Part shown: positions 46,322-56,381 of the stretch, piece by piece
How the letters are laid out: each line of letters starts with the position of its first letter
Position numbering within the stretch: the stretch's first letter is position 1
Assembly (NCBI RefSeq): GCF_007830615.1
Contig: NZ_VLLI01000008.1
Location: 248,001-312,000 of the forward strand
Reading direction: 5' to 3'
DNA from: Mucilaginibacter frigoritolerans
Lineage (GTDB): Bacteria; Bacteroidota; Bacteroidia; Sphingobacteriales; Sphingobacteriaceae
DNA: 64,000 nucleotides
Made by a program: the position numbers and the translations under genes
Notes under the pieces: model-generated
Databases searched by the model: none
The model's input: the letters and a program-made list of their open reading frames with translations, nothing else
What the model was told of the DNA's origin: nothing

Positions 46322-46438
46322 ATGAAAGTTAGAGCATCAATTAAAAAACGCAGTGTTGATTGCAAAATCATCCGCCGCAACGGGAAACTTTACGTAATCA
46401 ACAAAAAGAATCCTAAATATAAACAACGCCAAGGGTAA
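46322..46438 (+). CDS. rpmJ: 50S ribosomal protein L36, zinc-ligand-poor form
   Basis: The 38-residue frame [21 protein letters not shown] ends KYKQRQG as L36 does. Of the zinc-binding Cys3-His set only Cys14 remains, so it is a C-minus form. It lies eight bases after infA. Confidence 0.95.
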   Translation: MKVRASIKKRSVDCKIIRRNGKLYVINKKNPKYKQRQG

Positions 46439-46531
46439 ATAATTAATGAATTAATGATTTATTGATTTACTGAATATTTGACAGTAAAACCTCAATAATT
46501 CAATAATTCGATCAATCAATAAATATAAAAT

Positions 46532-46909
46532 ATGGCAAGGATATCAGGTATTGATTTACCAAAAAATAAAAGAGGAGAGATCGGGCTTACTTATATCTTC
46601 GGAATCGGCCGCTCAACAGCTCAAAGAATTTTGACTGAGGCTGGTATTGATTTCAATACAAAGGTACAAGACTGGAACGATGAGCAATTAGCTACCATCC
46701 GTGGTATAATTAACGATCAGATAAAGGTTGAAGGTTCATTGCGTTCAGAAGTTCAGCTTAACATTAAGCGTTTAATGGATATAGGTTGCTATCGTGGTAC
46801 CCGTCATCGTAAAGGTTTACCTCTACGTGGTCAGCGTACTAAAAACAACTCTCGTACCCGTAAAGGAAAACGTAAAACAGTTGCTAACAAAAAGAAAGCT
46901 ACTAAATAG
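46532..46909 (+). CDS. rpsM: 30S ribosomal protein S13
   Basis: The 125-residue S13 has [60 protein letters not shown]. It contacts P-site tRNA and the 50S bridge. First of the alpha-operon genes. Confidence 0.98.
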   Translation: MARISGIDLPKNKRGEIGLTYIFGIGRSTAQRILTEAGIDFNTKVQDWNDEQLATIRGIINDQIKVEGSLRSEVQLNIKRLMDIGCYRGTRHRKGLPLRGQRTKNNSRTRKGKRKTVANKKKATK

Positions 46910-47036
46910 TAATTGATTAGTGGTTGGAGAGCAGAGATTAATTGAAGCTTTCAGATCATTAGGAACAAATTAAAAATAGTTATACGGGTCCGGTTATTTA
47001 TTAACCCAGTAATTCGTAAACTCAATAATTAAGAAA

Positions 47037-47426
47037 ATGGCTAAAAGCAAAAAAGTAACCAAAAAGCGTGTTGTAATTGTTGAGCCTGTTGGCGAAGCAC
47101 ACATCAATGCTACTTTCAACAACATCATCATCACCCTTACTAACAAAACAGGTCAGGCTATTTCATGGTCGTCTGCTGGTAAAATGGGTTTTAAAGGTTC
47201 AAAAAAGAACACTCCTTACGCTGCATCACAAGCTGCTGCCGATTGCGGTAAAGTTGCTTATGATTTAGGCTTACGCAAAGCTGAAGTGTTTGTAAAAGGC
47301 CCTGGTGCTGGTCGTGAGTCTGCTATCCGTACTTTGCAAACTGCAGGTATTGAGGTTACTACCATAAAAGATATTACACCGCTTCCGCACAACGGTTGCC
47401 GTCCTTCAAAAAGAAGAAGAGTTTAA
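47037..47426 (+). CDS. rpsK: 30S ribosomal protein S11
   Basis: The 129-residue S11 has [39 protein letters not shown] and the C-terminal [16 protein letters not shown]. It forms part of the mRNA exit platform. A ~130-base gap with no clear element precedes it. Confidence 0.98.
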   Translation: MAKSKKVTKKRVVIVEPVGEAHINATFNNIIITLTNKTGQAISWSSAGKMGFKGSKKNTPYAASQAAADCGKVAYDLGLRKAEVFVKGPGAGRESAIRTLQTAGIEVTTIKDITPLPHNGCRPSKRRRV

Positions 47427-47493
47427 TTAACAGATTTTTTAAAGCTAAGATTCAGCGGCTGCGGGCTGCTTGATACTTTAAGAACAACAAACA

Positions 47494-48102
47494 ATGGCTA
47501 GATATACAGGTCCAAAATCAAAAATTGCGCGCCGTTTCCGTGAACCAATCTTCGGTCCGGATAAAGCGTTAGAAAGAAAAAACTATCCACCGGGAATGCA
47601 TGGCGCTTCTAAAAGAAGAGGAAAGCAATCAGAGTATTCAACCCAGTTGATGGAAAAACAGAAAGTTAAATACACTTATGGTGTGTTGGAACGTCAGTTC
47701 GAAAACTTATTTCACCGTGCTTCAGCAAAAGAAGGTATTACAGGTGAAAACTTGTTAAAATTCTTAGAAGCTCGTTTGGATAATGCAGTATACCGTTTAG
47801 GTATCTCTCCAACACGTTCAGGTGCACGTCAGTTAGTAGGCCACAAACACATTACTGTTAATGGTGAAGTTGTAAATATTGCATCTTATACATTGAAAGC
47901 TGGTGATGTTATCGCGGTTCGCGAAAAATCAAAAACACTTGAAGCAATTACACACTCGGTAGCTGGTAGAAAAATAAACAAACACAGCTGGCTGGAATGG
48001 GATGCTGCCAATTTAACAGGTAAATTCCTAAACTATCCAAACCGCGATGAGATTCCTGAAAACATCAAGGAAAACCTTATCGTCGAGTTGTACTCAAAAT
48101 AA
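47494..48102 (+). CDS. rpsD: 30S ribosomal protein S4
   Basis: The 202-residue S4 begins [21 protein letters not shown], and its S4 RNA-binding domain reads [31 protein letters not shown]. The N-terminal cysteines of zinc-binding S4 are missing, as in many Bacteroidota. S4 usually autoregulates the alpha operon. Confidence 0.98.
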   Translation: MARYTGPKSKIARRFREPIFGPDKALERKNYPPGMHGASKRRGKQSEYSTQLMEKQKVKYTYGVLERQFENLFHRASAKEGITGENLLKFLEARLDNAVYRLGISPTRSGARQLVGHKHITVNGEVVNIASYTLKAGDVIAVREKSKTLEAITHSVAGRKINKHSWLEWDAANLTGKFLNYPNRDEIPENIKENLIVELYSK

Positions 48103-48115
48103 GATATGAGATTTT

Positions 48116-48152
48116 AGATATGAGATTTGGATTTGTACCAAATCTCATATCT
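48116..48152. repeat. Perfect inverted repeat between rpsD and rpoA
   Basis: AGATATGAGATTTGG at 48116-48130 and CCAAATCTCATATCT at 48138-48152 are perfect 15-base arms around seven bases. A further AGATATGAGATTTT-type unit stands just before (48102). It would form a strong hairpin in the operon mRNA. Confidence 0.75.
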
Positions 48153-48285
48153 GATTTTATACTAAAAGCAAAAAGAAGGAAGATTTTAGATATACAGTAT
48201 AAAATGAGGAGCATAAAAATAGCTGCTCATCTTATAGCTCACCTCTCAAATCTATTATTAAATAAACAATAAATAAAGGATATAA

Positions 48286-49278
48286 ATGGCAATTTTAGCA
48301 TTTCAAAAACCAGACAAGGTTATCATGCAGAAATCAACTGATTTTGATGGCACGTTTGAGTTTCGTCCGTTAGAACCAGGCTTCGGTGTAACCATTGGTA
48401 ATGCTCTGCGTCGTATCTTACTTTCTTCACTTGAAGGTTATGCGATCACTTCAGTTCGTTTCTCAGGAGTGATGCATGAGTTTTCAACCATCAAAGGTGT
48501 TGTTGAAGACGTTACAGAAATTATACTTAACCTTAAACAAGTTAGGTTTAAAAAAACAGGTGAATCTGGCGATAGCGAAAAAATATTTGTGATCATTAAT
48601 GGCCAGGACGCTTTCAAAGCTGGTGATATCACCAAATTCTCTAATAACTTTAGTGTTTTAAATCCTGATCTTGTTATTTGTAACATGGATTCATCAGTAA
48701 CGCTTGAAATTGAGCTTACTGTTAATAAGGGTCGTGGTTACGTTGCAAGCGAAGAAAATAAAAACCCTGACGCTAACGTAGGTGTAATAGCTATCGATTC
48801 TATCTACACACCTATTAAAAACGTTAAATATACTATTGAAAACTATCGTGTAGAACAAAAAACAGATTATGAAAAATTAGTTCTGGACATTACTACTGAT
48901 GGTTCAATTCACCCTGAAGATGCACTTAAAGAAGCGGCTAAGATTCTTATCCAACACTTTATGTTGTTCAGCGATGAAAACATGATGCTTGAAGCTCAGG
49001 CTAAAGAAGAAACTAAAGAAGTTGATGAAGAAATCCTGCACATGCGCAAGATTCTTAAAACAGAATTAGTTGATCTTGACCTTTCTGTACGTGCACTAAA
49101 CTGCCTTAAAGCTGCTGATATCCGTAGCCTGGCTGATTTGGTTTCGTACGATGTTGCCGATATGCTTAAGTTCAGAAACTTTGGTAAAAAATCGTTAACT
49201 GAAATTCAGGATTTAGTTAAATCAAAAGGTTTATCTTTTGGTATGAACTTATCTAAATTTAAGTTAGACGAAGAATAA
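48286..49278 (+). CDS. rpoA: RNA polymerase subunit alpha
   Basis: The 330-residue subunit has the dimerisation domain ([24 protein letters not shown]) and the C-terminal DNA/activator-binding domain ([37 protein letters not shown]). Full length with a normal linker. Confidence 0.98.
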   Translation: MAILAFQKPDKVIMQKSTDFDGTFEFRPLEPGFGVTIGNALRRILLSSLEGYAITSVRFSGVMHEFSTIKGVVEDVTEIILNLKQVRFKKTGESGDSEKIFVIINGQDAFKAGDITKFSNNFSVLNPDLVICNMDSSVTLEIELTVNKGRGYVASEENKNPDANVGVIAIDSIYTPIKNVKYTIENYRVEQKTDYEKLVLDITTDGSIHPEDALKEAAKILIQHFMLFSDENMMLEAQAKEETKEVDEEILHMRKILKTELVDLDLSVRALNCLKAADIRSLADLVSYDVADMLKFRNFGKKSLTEIQDLVKSKGLSFGMNLSKFKLDEE

Positions 49279-49427
49279 TATAAATTTAAGATCTGGTAAT
49301 TAGGAGATTCTTTTCTTCATACCAGATCTTAATTTTTAATATAATAAACAAACAAATAAGCGAGAGCATAATTCCAAGGGCTTGAGCCGATCGCCCGACG
49401 GTATGCACGTGAAATAATTTAAAAACA

Positions 49428-49964
49428 ATGAGACACGGAAAAAAAGTTAACCATTTAGGCCGTACTGACAGTCACCGCAAAGCGATGATGAGTAACATGG
49501 CTACATCGCTTATCTTACACAAGCGTATCACTACTACTTTAGCTAAAGCAAAAGCTTTACGCGGTTATGTAGAACCAATTTTAACAAAATCAAAAAACGA
49601 TACTACACATTCTCGTCGTATTGTATTTAGCTACTTGCAGGATAAAGATGCAGTTACTATCTTGTTCCGCGAAATAGCTGAGAAAATAGCTAACCGTCCG
49701 GGTGGTTATACCCGTATCATCAAAATGGAAAACCGTTTAGGTGATAATGCTGAGATGGCAATGATTGAATTGGTTGATTACAATACAGTTTACGGTACAG
49801 ATGTTGCTAAAACTGAAAAGAAATCAACTCGTCGTCGTGGTGGAGCTACTAAAGGCAAAGCTGCTGTTAAAGCTGACGAAGCAGTTGTTGTTGAAGAGCC
49901 AAAAGCAGAAGTAGCTCCTGAAGCACCTGCTGTAAGCGAAGACAATGCTGAAAAAGGAGAATAA
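49428..49964 (+). CDS. rplQ: 50S ribosomal protein L17 with acidic tail
   Basis: The core [29 protein letters not shown] and [31 protein letters not shown] is standard. The protein extends to 178 residues (E. coli 127) with a basic patch [14 protein letters not shown] followed by an Ala/Glu/Val-rich acidic tail. It closes the ribosomal cluster; a strong terminator follows. Confidence 0.97.
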   Translation: MRHGKKVNHLGRTDSHRKAMMSNMATSLILHKRITTTLAKAKALRGYVEPILTKSKNDTTHSRRIVFSYLQDKDAVTILFREIAEKIANRPGGYTRIIKMENRLGDNAEMAMIELVDYNTVYGTDVAKTEKKSTRRRGGATKGKAAVKADEAVVVEEPKAEVAPEAPAVSEDNAEKGE

Positions 49965-49998
49965 TTTTAAATCCAAATAAACTTAATTATTAAGGAAC

Positions 49999-50028
49999 AG
50001 CCCCGCCACAAGCGGGGCTTCTTTGTTT
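49999..50028 (+). terminator. Intrinsic terminator after rplQ
   Basis: AGCCCCGC/GCGGGGCT with loop CACAA, followed by TTCTTTGTTT. It ends the ribosomal cluster and separates it from the peptide genes. Confidence 0.88.
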
Positions 50029-50156
50029 ATATAATTTGGCATTTAAATTCTTTTACGATATTTTTTGATTTTGGAGAAATAATATTTTAACTTGGTGTTA
50101 AAGTATTTGATCCCGTACTTATATAAAACCGGGACGAACTAAACCAACAGATTTAT

Positions 50157-50318
50157 ATGAAAACTGAATTAGGGAAACCTTTGACAAAAAAACAAATGAG
50201 AGAAATTCTAGGCGGTAAATTTCCTGGTTGTGCGCCTGCTGGAAAACTAGGTTCTGCTTATGTGCAGGGCTGTTGTGCTCCAGGATTGCCAGACCCTACC
50301 ACTGGTATTTGTAGTTAA
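50157..50318 (+). CDS. Double-glycine-leader cysteine-rich peptide 1 (53 residues)
   Basis: ATG at 50157 opens a 53-residue frame. Residues 1-20 (MKTELGKPLTKKQMREILGG) form a leader of the bacteriocin/natural-product type with Gly-Gly at 19-20, the cut site for C39-type peptidase transporters. The 33-residue core begins KFPGCA and has four cysteines (25, 39, 40, 52) with AYVQGCC. It resembles the Bacteroidota GG-leader precursor families. No export, modification or immunity gene is beside it. Its neighbour at 50402 is a paralogue, so selection for the coding frame is likely. Confidence 0.75.
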   Translation: MKTELGKPLTKKQMREILGGKFPGCAPAGKLGSAYVQGCCAPGLPDPTTGICS

Positions 50319-50401
50319 TTATAAATAATAAGGTAAGCACCGCTCAATTATGAACTGTGCCTGTTTTATTATAAACAAACATTAAACAAATCAACAGAAG
50401 T

Positions 50402-50581
50402 ATGAAAACTAATTTAGGAAAACCTCTAACAAAAAAGGAAATGAAGGAAATTCAGGGTGGTAAATATCCTGGGTGTGCTGGTGTTGGACAGCCAGGTGTT
50501 GCTTATATCCAGGGCTGTTGCTCAGGATTGCTTCCTTGTGGCGGCCCTAATGGGCTATTTTGTGAAGCAGACTGTGCGTAA
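50402..50581 (+). CDS. Double-glycine-leader cysteine-rich peptide 2 (59 residues)
   Basis: ATG at 50402 opens a 59-residue frame whose leader (MKTNLGKPLTKKEMKEIQGG) matches peptide 1 at 15 of 20 positions. The 39-residue core starts KYPGCA, shares AYIQGCC and has six cysteines (25, 39, 40, 46, 54, 58). The ~20 bases upstream of the start also match peptide 1 (AAAC-AATCAACAG-type), consistent with tandem duplication. It is followed by a terminator at 50600. Possible roles are bacteriocin, signalling peptide or RiPP precursor. Confidence 0.75.
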   Translation: MKTNLGKPLTKKEMKEIQGGKYPGCAGVGQPGVAYIQGCCSGLLPCGGPNGLFCEADCA

Positions 50582-50599
50582 CTAAGAATTTACTTGGAT

Positions 50600-50636
50600 T
50601 AAAGCCATTTCTTGCATACAGTAAGGATGGCTTTTT
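50600..50636 (+). terminator. Intrinsic terminator after the GG peptides
   Basis: AAAGCCAT pairs with ATGGCTTT, with an inner CTT/AAG pairing, followed by TTTTTACTTTG. Confidence 0.75.
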
Positions 50637-50824
50637 ACTTTGTACCCGGTAGTTAAAGACGATTATATTATTGATTTTAGCAGGCTCAATAACTTGAATA
50701 GTTTGTTTTAGTTTTAATGATTTTCTGCCAACCTGTCACCAATTTCAGTTGTCATCCTGACTAATTATTACCTTTCACCTTTTACTCTTCCTCATTCAAC
50801 CTAATTTTAACTGCCAAAGCCAGA

Positions 50825-50841
50825 TTGGCACAAGCCTTGTT
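50825..50841 (+). promoter_or_regulatory. Sigma-54-like -24/-12 promoter before dnaK
   Basis: TTGGCACAAGCCTTGTT fits TGGCAC-N5-TTGC with one mismatch (GT for GC at -12) and correct GG-N10 spacing. Transcription would start near 50852, giving a 37-base leader. No CIRCE element is seen. Confidence 0.5.
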
Positions 50842-50888
50842 AAATAGCTTGTAATAAACAAAAAAATCAATCAGGAAAATATAATCAT

Positions 50889-52793
50889 ATGTCTAAAATA
50901 ATTGGAATCGACTTAGGAACAACCAACTCATGTGTTGCAGTAATGGAGGGTAACGAACCCGTAGTTATTGCTAACAGTGAAGGTAAACGTACTACGCCGT
51001 CAGTAGTGGCTTTTGTTGACAACGGCGAACGTAAAGTAGGTGACCCGGCAAAACGCCAGGCTATCACCAATCCTACAAAAACTATTTATTCTATTAAACG
51101 CTTTATGGGTAACAACTTTAACGAAGTTACCAAAGAGGCTTCACGCGTACCTTATAAAGTGGTAAAAGGCGACAACAACACTCCACGTGTTGAAATCGGC
51201 GACCGTAAATACACTCCACAAGAAATTTCAGCGATGATTCTTCAGAAAATGAAGAAAACTGCTGAAGACTTTTTGGGAACTGAAGTTACTGAAGCGGTTA
51301 TTACCGTACCGGCTTACTTTAACGATGCTCAACGTCAGGCTACTAAGGAAGCTGGTGAAATAGCAGGTTTAAAAGTACGTCGTATAATTAACGAACCTAC
51401 TGCTGCGGCTTTGGCTTATGGCCTTGACAAAGCGCACAAAGACATGAAAATTGCTGTGTTTGACTGTGGTGGTGGTACTCATGACGTTTCTGTATTGGAA
51501 TTGGGTGATGGTGTATTCGAAGTAAAATCAACTGATGGTGATACTCACTTAGGTGGTGATGACTTTGATCAGGTAATTATTGACTGGTTAGCTGATGAAT
51601 TTAAAAACGATGAAGGTGTTGATCTGCGTAAAGATCCAATGGCTTTACAACGTTTAAAAGAATCAGCAGAAAAAGCTAAGATTGAGTTATCTAGCACTGC
51701 TCAAACTGAAATTAACTTACCATATATTACTGCTACTGATGGTGTGCCTAAGCACCTGGTTAAAACATTAACCCGTGCTAAATTTGAGCAACTGGCTGAT
51801 AGCTTAATAAAACGTACTATTGAACCATGCCGTTCAGCATTGAAAAATGCAGGTTTAAGCACTTCTGATATTGACGAAATCATATTGGTGGGTGGTTCAA
51901 CCCGTATCCCTGCTATTCAGGAAGCGGTTGAGAAATTTTTCGGTAAAGCACCTTCAAAAGGTGTAAACCCTGATGAAGTTGTAGCTATTGGTGCTGCTAT
52001 TCAAGGTGGTGTATTAACTGGAGAGGTTAAAGATGTATTGTTACTTGACGTTACCCCGCTTTCATTAGGTATTGAAACTATGGGTGGTGTAATGACTAAA
52101 TTAATTGAAGCTAACACTACTATCCCAACTAAAAAATCTGAAGTGTTCTCTACTGCATCTGACAGTCAGCCGTCAGTTGAGATCCACATTTTACAAGGTG
52201 AGCGTCCTATTGCTTCTGCTAACCGCACTATAGGCCGTTTCCACCTGGATGGTATACCACCAGCACCTCGTGGAGTGCCTCAGGTTGAAGTAACTTTTGA
52301 TATTGATGCTAATGGTATATTACATGTATCAGCAAAAGATAAAGCTACTGGTAAAGAGCAAAAGATCCGTATCGAAGCATCTTCAGGTTTAACCGATGCT
52401 GAGATCAAAAAGATGAAAGATGAAGCTGAAGCAAATGCTGATGCTGACAAAAAGGCAAAAGAAGAAGTTGAAAAACTGAATGCTGCTGATGCTTTGATCT
52501 TCTCAACAGAGAAACAGTTGAAAGAATACGGTGATAAAATCTCTGCTGATAAAAAAGGTCCGATTGAATCAGGCTTAACTAAATTGAAAGAAGCCTATGC
52601 TTCAAAAGATTTTGATGCTATTGATGCAGCTCAGGCCGAATTAAGCAACGCTTGGAACGTTGCATCTGAAGAGATGTACAAAGCGACTGGTGATGCAGGT
52701 CAGGGTCAGCCAGGTGCTAGTAATCCAGGTGGTGCACAACCAGAAGGAAACGCTGATGCCGTTACTGATGTTGACTTTGAAGAAGTAAAATAA
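50889..52793 (+). CDS. dnaK: Chaperone DnaK (Hsp70)
   Basis: The 634-residue Hsp70 has [17 protein letters not shown], the ATPase motifs [21 protein letters not shown] and [16 protein letters not shown], linker [16 protein letters not shown], a substrate-binding domain and a C-terminal lid ending in the EEVK motif that binds partners. The ATPase loop reads CGGGTHD where most DnaK have LGGGTFD. grpE and dnaJ are not adjacent. Confidence 0.98.
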   Translation: MSKIIGIDLGTTNSCVAVMEGNEPVVIANSEGKRTTPSVVAFVDNGERKVGDPAKRQAITNPTKTIYSIKRFMGNNFNEVTKEASRVPYKVVKGDNNTPRVEIGDRKYTPQEISAMILQKMKKTAEDFLGTEVTEAVITVPAYFNDAQRQATKEAGEIAGLKVRRIINEPTAAALAYGLDKAHKDMKIAVFDCGGGTHDVSVLELGDGVFEVKSTDGDTHLGGDDFDQVIIDWLADEFKNDEGVDLRKDPMALQRLKESAEKAKIELSSTAQTEINLPYITATDGVPKHLVKTLTRAKFEQLADSLIKRTIEPCRSALKNAGLSTSDIDEIILVGGSTRIPAIQEAVEKFFGKAPSKGVNPDEVVAIGAAIQGGVLTGEVKDVLLLDVTPLSLGIETMGGVMTKLIEANTTIPTKKSEVFSTASDSQPSVEIHILQGERPIASANRTIGRFHLDGIPPAPRGVPQVEVTFDIDANGILHVSAKDKATGKEQKIRIEASSGLTDAEIKKMKDEAEANADADKKAKEEVEKLNAADALIFSTEKQLKEYGDKISADKKGPIESGLTKLKEAYASKDFDAIDAAQAELSNAWNVASEEMYKATGDAGQGQPGASNPGGAQPEGNADAVTDVDFEEVK

Positions 52794-52820
52794 TCCCAAT
52801 CTCCTAAGAGATTTAATAAT

Positions 52821-52856
52821 AAAAACCCCGGCTAATGATTTAGTCGGGGTTTTTTA
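52821..52856 (+). terminator. Intrinsic terminator after dnaK
   Basis: AAAAACCCCG and CGGGGTTTTT pair around an inner TAATGATTTA; six T follow. The A run on the left may also serve the convergent alpha-glucosidase gene. Confidence 0.85.
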
Positions 52857-52871
52857 TTGGAATGATTCAGT

Positions 52872-55262
52872 CTAATAAATAATGATTATGGGTTTGCTGT
52901 TATTATCAATTAAACTATAATCTGTTCCATGTTCTGCATCGGGCCAAATCTTAACTGCCTTGCCATTTACTTTAAAGGTTTTTATATTCCCTTTAAAGCC
53001 ATGCATCACTAATTTAATTTTGTTGTATTTGGATGTGAAAGATCCTTCAACTGCCGATAAACTGATAGTGCTTTTCGCAGGATCGAAATAGATTTCTCTT
53101 TTGTAATACTCTCCATTTTCATAGTTGTATGATGAGCCGTCATCTTCATAATAAACAAAGCTGTTGGCTTCTTTGCCGTACCATACGTTAAGCTCCAAAA
53201 TACCATCACCTTTTTCATTTGTACTTTGAATTACATTTTGCATGGGGATAATGCCTCCGGCTTTCACAAACACAGGCAAATTATTTAATGGCGCTTCAAC
53301 ATGTACGGCTTTGCTTCCTGTAAACTTTTCACCATTGCTTAAACGGTACCATTCGCCTGCCGGGAGGTAAACATCTTCAGTAAACCGTGTGCTTTCTACC
53401 GGGGCAACCAGCAACGCATCGCCAAATAAAAACTGGTTCTGGTATTTAGTATTAAATACTGAAGTATCCTGTGTATAATTAATAGCTAGTGTGCGACTCA
53501 AAGGCAAGCCGGTTTGGTGCGATTGGTAATAGCCTGAATAAATGTATGGTAACAGTTTATAGCGTTGTTCAATATCTTTTTTGATGATGGCTTCATTTTC
53601 TTTTCCCCAGCGCCATGGTTCGCGATATTTGGTGCCTTGCATTGCGTGATTACGGAACATGGGTGTATAAACACCTAATGAGTTCCAGCGTACCATTAAT
53701 TCGGGCGTAGGGTCGCCTGTAAAGCCGCCAATGTCAACGCCGACTAATGACATGCCTGTTATACCCAAACTGTTTACCAGGCGCTGTCCAAGCAGCATAT
53801 GGGCATCATAAGCAGAATTATCCCCTGTCCAAACTGCCGAATAACGTTGTGTACCCGAATAGGCCGCACGTGTAAGTACAAACGGGCGTTTATTACCTAA
53901 TAATTTCTTAGTCCCTTCAAAGGTAGCGCGGGCCATTTCCATACCATATACGTTACGTACCTCTGGCATGTAATAATCACCGAATTTTACAATTGATGGG
54001 ATATTTTGCCCCCATGCAGCGGGCTCATTCATGTCGTTCCAAAAACCTTCAACTCCTGGTTCGGTAAGTGCCGTAAACGATGCACCCCACCATTTACGTA
54101 CATCATCCCTGAAAAAATCAGGAAAATGACAGCGGCCGGGCCATACGCTGCCCACATATTTTTCGCCGTTTGGATAGGTAGCGAAATAGTTTTTAGCAAC
54201 CCCTTCATCATATTGTTTATACCCTGGTTCAACCTTAATACCCGGATCAACTATAGTTACCAGGTGAAAATTCATGGACTTAAGCTGATCAATAAATGCC
54301 TTTGGATTAGCAAATGTTGTTTTGTTCCAGGTGAATATTTTGTAATGATCCATGTAATCAATATCACAATAGATTACGTCTGCAGGGATTTTTTCCTTGT
54401 GGAAAGTTTCGGCAATATTCAGCACCTCTTCAGCGCTCATATAGCTCCAGCGGCATTGCTGGTAACCAAGGCTCCACAGCGGTGGCATTTGCATACGACC
54501 GGTAAGCCAGGTATAATCTTCAATAATTTTTGATACACTCTGTGCCCCGAAGAAATAATAGTTCATATCGCCCGCATCGGCCCCAAACCAACTCATGGTA
54601 TCATCTGTTGAAGCACCAAAATCGAAATAACTTTTATGGGTGTTATCAAAGAATAATCCATAAGTTAATCCATTATGCAGGCCTACAAAAAATGGAAAAG
54701 TCTCATACAATGGATCAGACTTTGGTGTATGGTCAGGGACGTCAGAGTTCCAGTTTATATAGGAACTCCCCCGGCGGTTTAAATCACCTGTTTTTTCACC
54801 GAGTCCTATAAACTTTTCATCTTTATATAATTTCCGGTAGTTCACCACCTTTGTTCCCTGCCAGTTGGTTCCAAAGCGGGCATCGTCTTCGCTTAGCACC
54901 TTATTATCTGTAGTATAAAAGCTAAAACGCAATGGCGATTTGCTTATACTTAGTTTTAATGAGCCGGTATTGATCAATAACTCATTAGTTGATTCACTAT
55001 ATTCTAATTTTTCTGCCGGTTTCTGAATAACCGCGAATGAGGTATCAGCACTATGTACTTTACTAATATTTACACGGATAATAGTAGGAGAGTAGATCCA
55101 GATCCGGGCCTCAGATTCTTTAGTTTTTATAACTAATACATTGTTTTGTTTGCTGACGCTTTCAGCATTTCCTAAAATTTTGGTTTCCATATGCTGTTGG
55201 GCAAATAAGCAGGATGAGTAAATGGACAAGAGTATAAAAAGGGAACAACAATAACGTTTCAT
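52872..55262 (-). CDS. Secreted alpha-glucosidase, glycoside hydrolase family 31
   Basis: From ATG 55262 the protein has 796 residues with a signal peptide (1-22, ending FAQ). An ATG at 55286 would put eight residues before it. An N-terminal GH31 domain precedes the catalytic barrel with nucleophile motif GFWNDMNEP and acid-base motif WTGDNSAYDAHM; GVDIGGFTGDPTPELMVRW and a C-terminal beta domain with YYEDDGSSYNYENGEY follow. It would release glucose from alpha-glucans in the periplasm. Confidence 0.93.
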   Translation of the reverse strand: MKRYCCSLFILLSIYSSCLFAQQHMETKILGNAESVSKQNNVLVIKTKESEARIWIYSPTIIRVNISKVHSADTSFAVIQKPAEKLEYSESTNELLINTGSLKLSISKSPLRFSFYTTDNKVLSEDDARFGTNWQGTKVVNYRKLYKDEKFIGLGEKTGDLNRRGSSYINWNSDVPDHTPKSDPLYETFPFFVGLHNGLTYGLFFDNTHKSYFDFGASTDDTMSWFGADAGDMNYYFFGAQSVSKIIEDYTWLTGRMQMPPLWSLGYQQCRWSYMSAEEVLNIAETFHKEKIPADVIYCDIDYMDHYKIFTWNKTTFANPKAFIDQLKSMNFHLVTIVDPGIKVEPGYKQYDEGVAKNYFATYPNGEKYVGSVWPGRCHFPDFFRDDVRKWWGASFTALTEPGVEGFWNDMNEPAAWGQNIPSIVKFGDYYMPEVRNVYGMEMARATFEGTKKLLGNKRPFVLTRAAYSGTQRYSAVWTGDNSAYDAHMLLGQRLVNSLGITGMSLVGVDIGGFTGDPTPELMVRWNSLGVYTPMFRNHAMQGTKYREPWRWGKENEAIIKKDIEQRYKLLPYIYSGYYQSHQTGLPLSRTLAINYTQDTSVFNTKYQNQFLFGDALLVAPVESTRFTEDVYLPAGEWYRLSNGEKFTGSKAVHVEAPLNNLPVFVKAGGIIPMQNVIQSTNEKGDGILELNVWYGKEANSFVYYEDDGSSYNYENGEYYKREIYFDPAKSTISLSAVEGSFTSKYNKIKLVMHGFKGNIKTFKVNGKAVKIWPDAEHGTDYSLIDNNSKPIIIIY

Positions 55263-55325
55263 TGGTTTTAAAATTGGATACTTCAAAAGTAATAATTCTT
55301 CGGGAACGTTACCGGAAGCCCTGTA

Positions 55326-55356
55326 AACAAAAAATCCTGCTCAAGTGGCAGGATTT
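55326..55356 (-). terminator. Intrinsic terminator after the nucleotidyltransferase gene
   Basis: On the minus strand AAATCCTGC pairs with GCAGGATTT around seven bases and is followed by six T. Confidence 0.75.
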
Positions 55357-55378
55357 AATGATTGAATATGAGTTGAAA

Positions 55379-56281
55379 TTATGGCCAAAGGTTTTCCGGA
55401 TAAGTTCCGTTTTTAACCAGTTCAGATATGCTTTTCTGTACAATGGGTTTATCTTCTTTGTAAGTAACACCAAACCATTTTTCGCCGGTTGGTATTACTT
55501 TAAATGATGCTTCACCACTTTTGATCAACTCATCACCAATTAGCGGAATAAAGAATTCAGCTTTAGGATCGTTTTCATTCTTTTCAACAAAAGCTTTAAA
55601 AAAGGGCTCTGTTTTTTTGAAAACTGCAGGAGTAAAGCCCCAAAAATTCATGGAAACAGGTGTGTTTGACGGTAATGAGATTTCTTTACCATCTTCTTCA
55701 TAAACGACACCACCATCTTTTGCAAAATAAACTTTGAGGCGTTCGTTAATAGCTACCATATTGCCATTCTCATCAACCTGGCACACACCGCGTGATACGG
55801 TTCCGTATTCAGATAAAGTTCTGTCAACCTGGTAACCTATGATAGAAAATTTATCATCAGCTACTTCGGTATTTAAAAACTTAGCCATTTTTTCAAAGGC
55901 ATCATAACCATAAAAATCATCAGCATTTATTACGCAAAAAGGCTCATGAATCTGGTTGCGTGCAGATAATACGGCATGGGCTGTTCCCCATGGTTTAGCC
56001 CGTTCAATGGTTTTATCAATACCAAAAGGTTTAAGGTCATAGCTCTGATAAACATAATCAGTTTCAATACGTCCTTTTAATTTAGGCTCAAAAATGGCTT
56101 TAAATGGTTCAGCAAATTCCTCGCGGATAATAAAGCTTACTTTACCAAATCCTGCTTTAATAGCATCATAAATAGAATAATCTATAATGGTTTCACCATT
56201 AGGGCCAAATCCATCTACTTGTTTCATGCTTCCATAGCGGCTGGCCATACCAGCTGCCAGAATTAATAATGTTGGTTTCAT
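55379..56281 (-). CDS. Sugar-phosphate nucleotidyltransferase family protein
   Basis: The 300-residue protein starts LLILAAGMASRYGSMKQVDGFGPNGETIIDYS, the GxGxRxxxx-Kx nucleotide-binding loop of nucleotidyltransferases, with VINADDFYGYDAF as metal-binding Asp-Asp. It fits NTP:sugar-phosphate transferases of the glucose-1-phosphate thymidylyl/uridylyl type but the sugar cannot be read from the sequence. Confidence 0.88.
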   Translation of the reverse strand: MKPTLLILAAGMASRYGSMKQVDGFGPNGETIIDYSIYDAIKAGFGKVSFIIREEFAEPFKAIFEPKLKGRIETDYVYQSYDLKPFGIDKTIERAKPWGTAHAVLSARNQIHEPFCVINADDFYGYDAFEKMAKFLNTEVADDKFSIIGYQVDRTLSEYGTVSRGVCQVDENGNMVAINERLKVYFAKDGGVVYEEDGKEISLPSNTPVSMNFWGFTPAVFKKTEPFFKAFVEKNENDPKAEFFIPLIGDELIKSGEASFKVIPTGEKWFGVTYKEDKPIVQKSISELVKNGTYPENLWP

Positions 56282-56381
56282 ATGTTCTCAGGTACTTCAA
56301 ATAAATGTAAATATGACATTTATTTATATTATTTTATTATTGTGATAAATGTTTTTTAGGGTAAAATGTTTTACTATTCAA

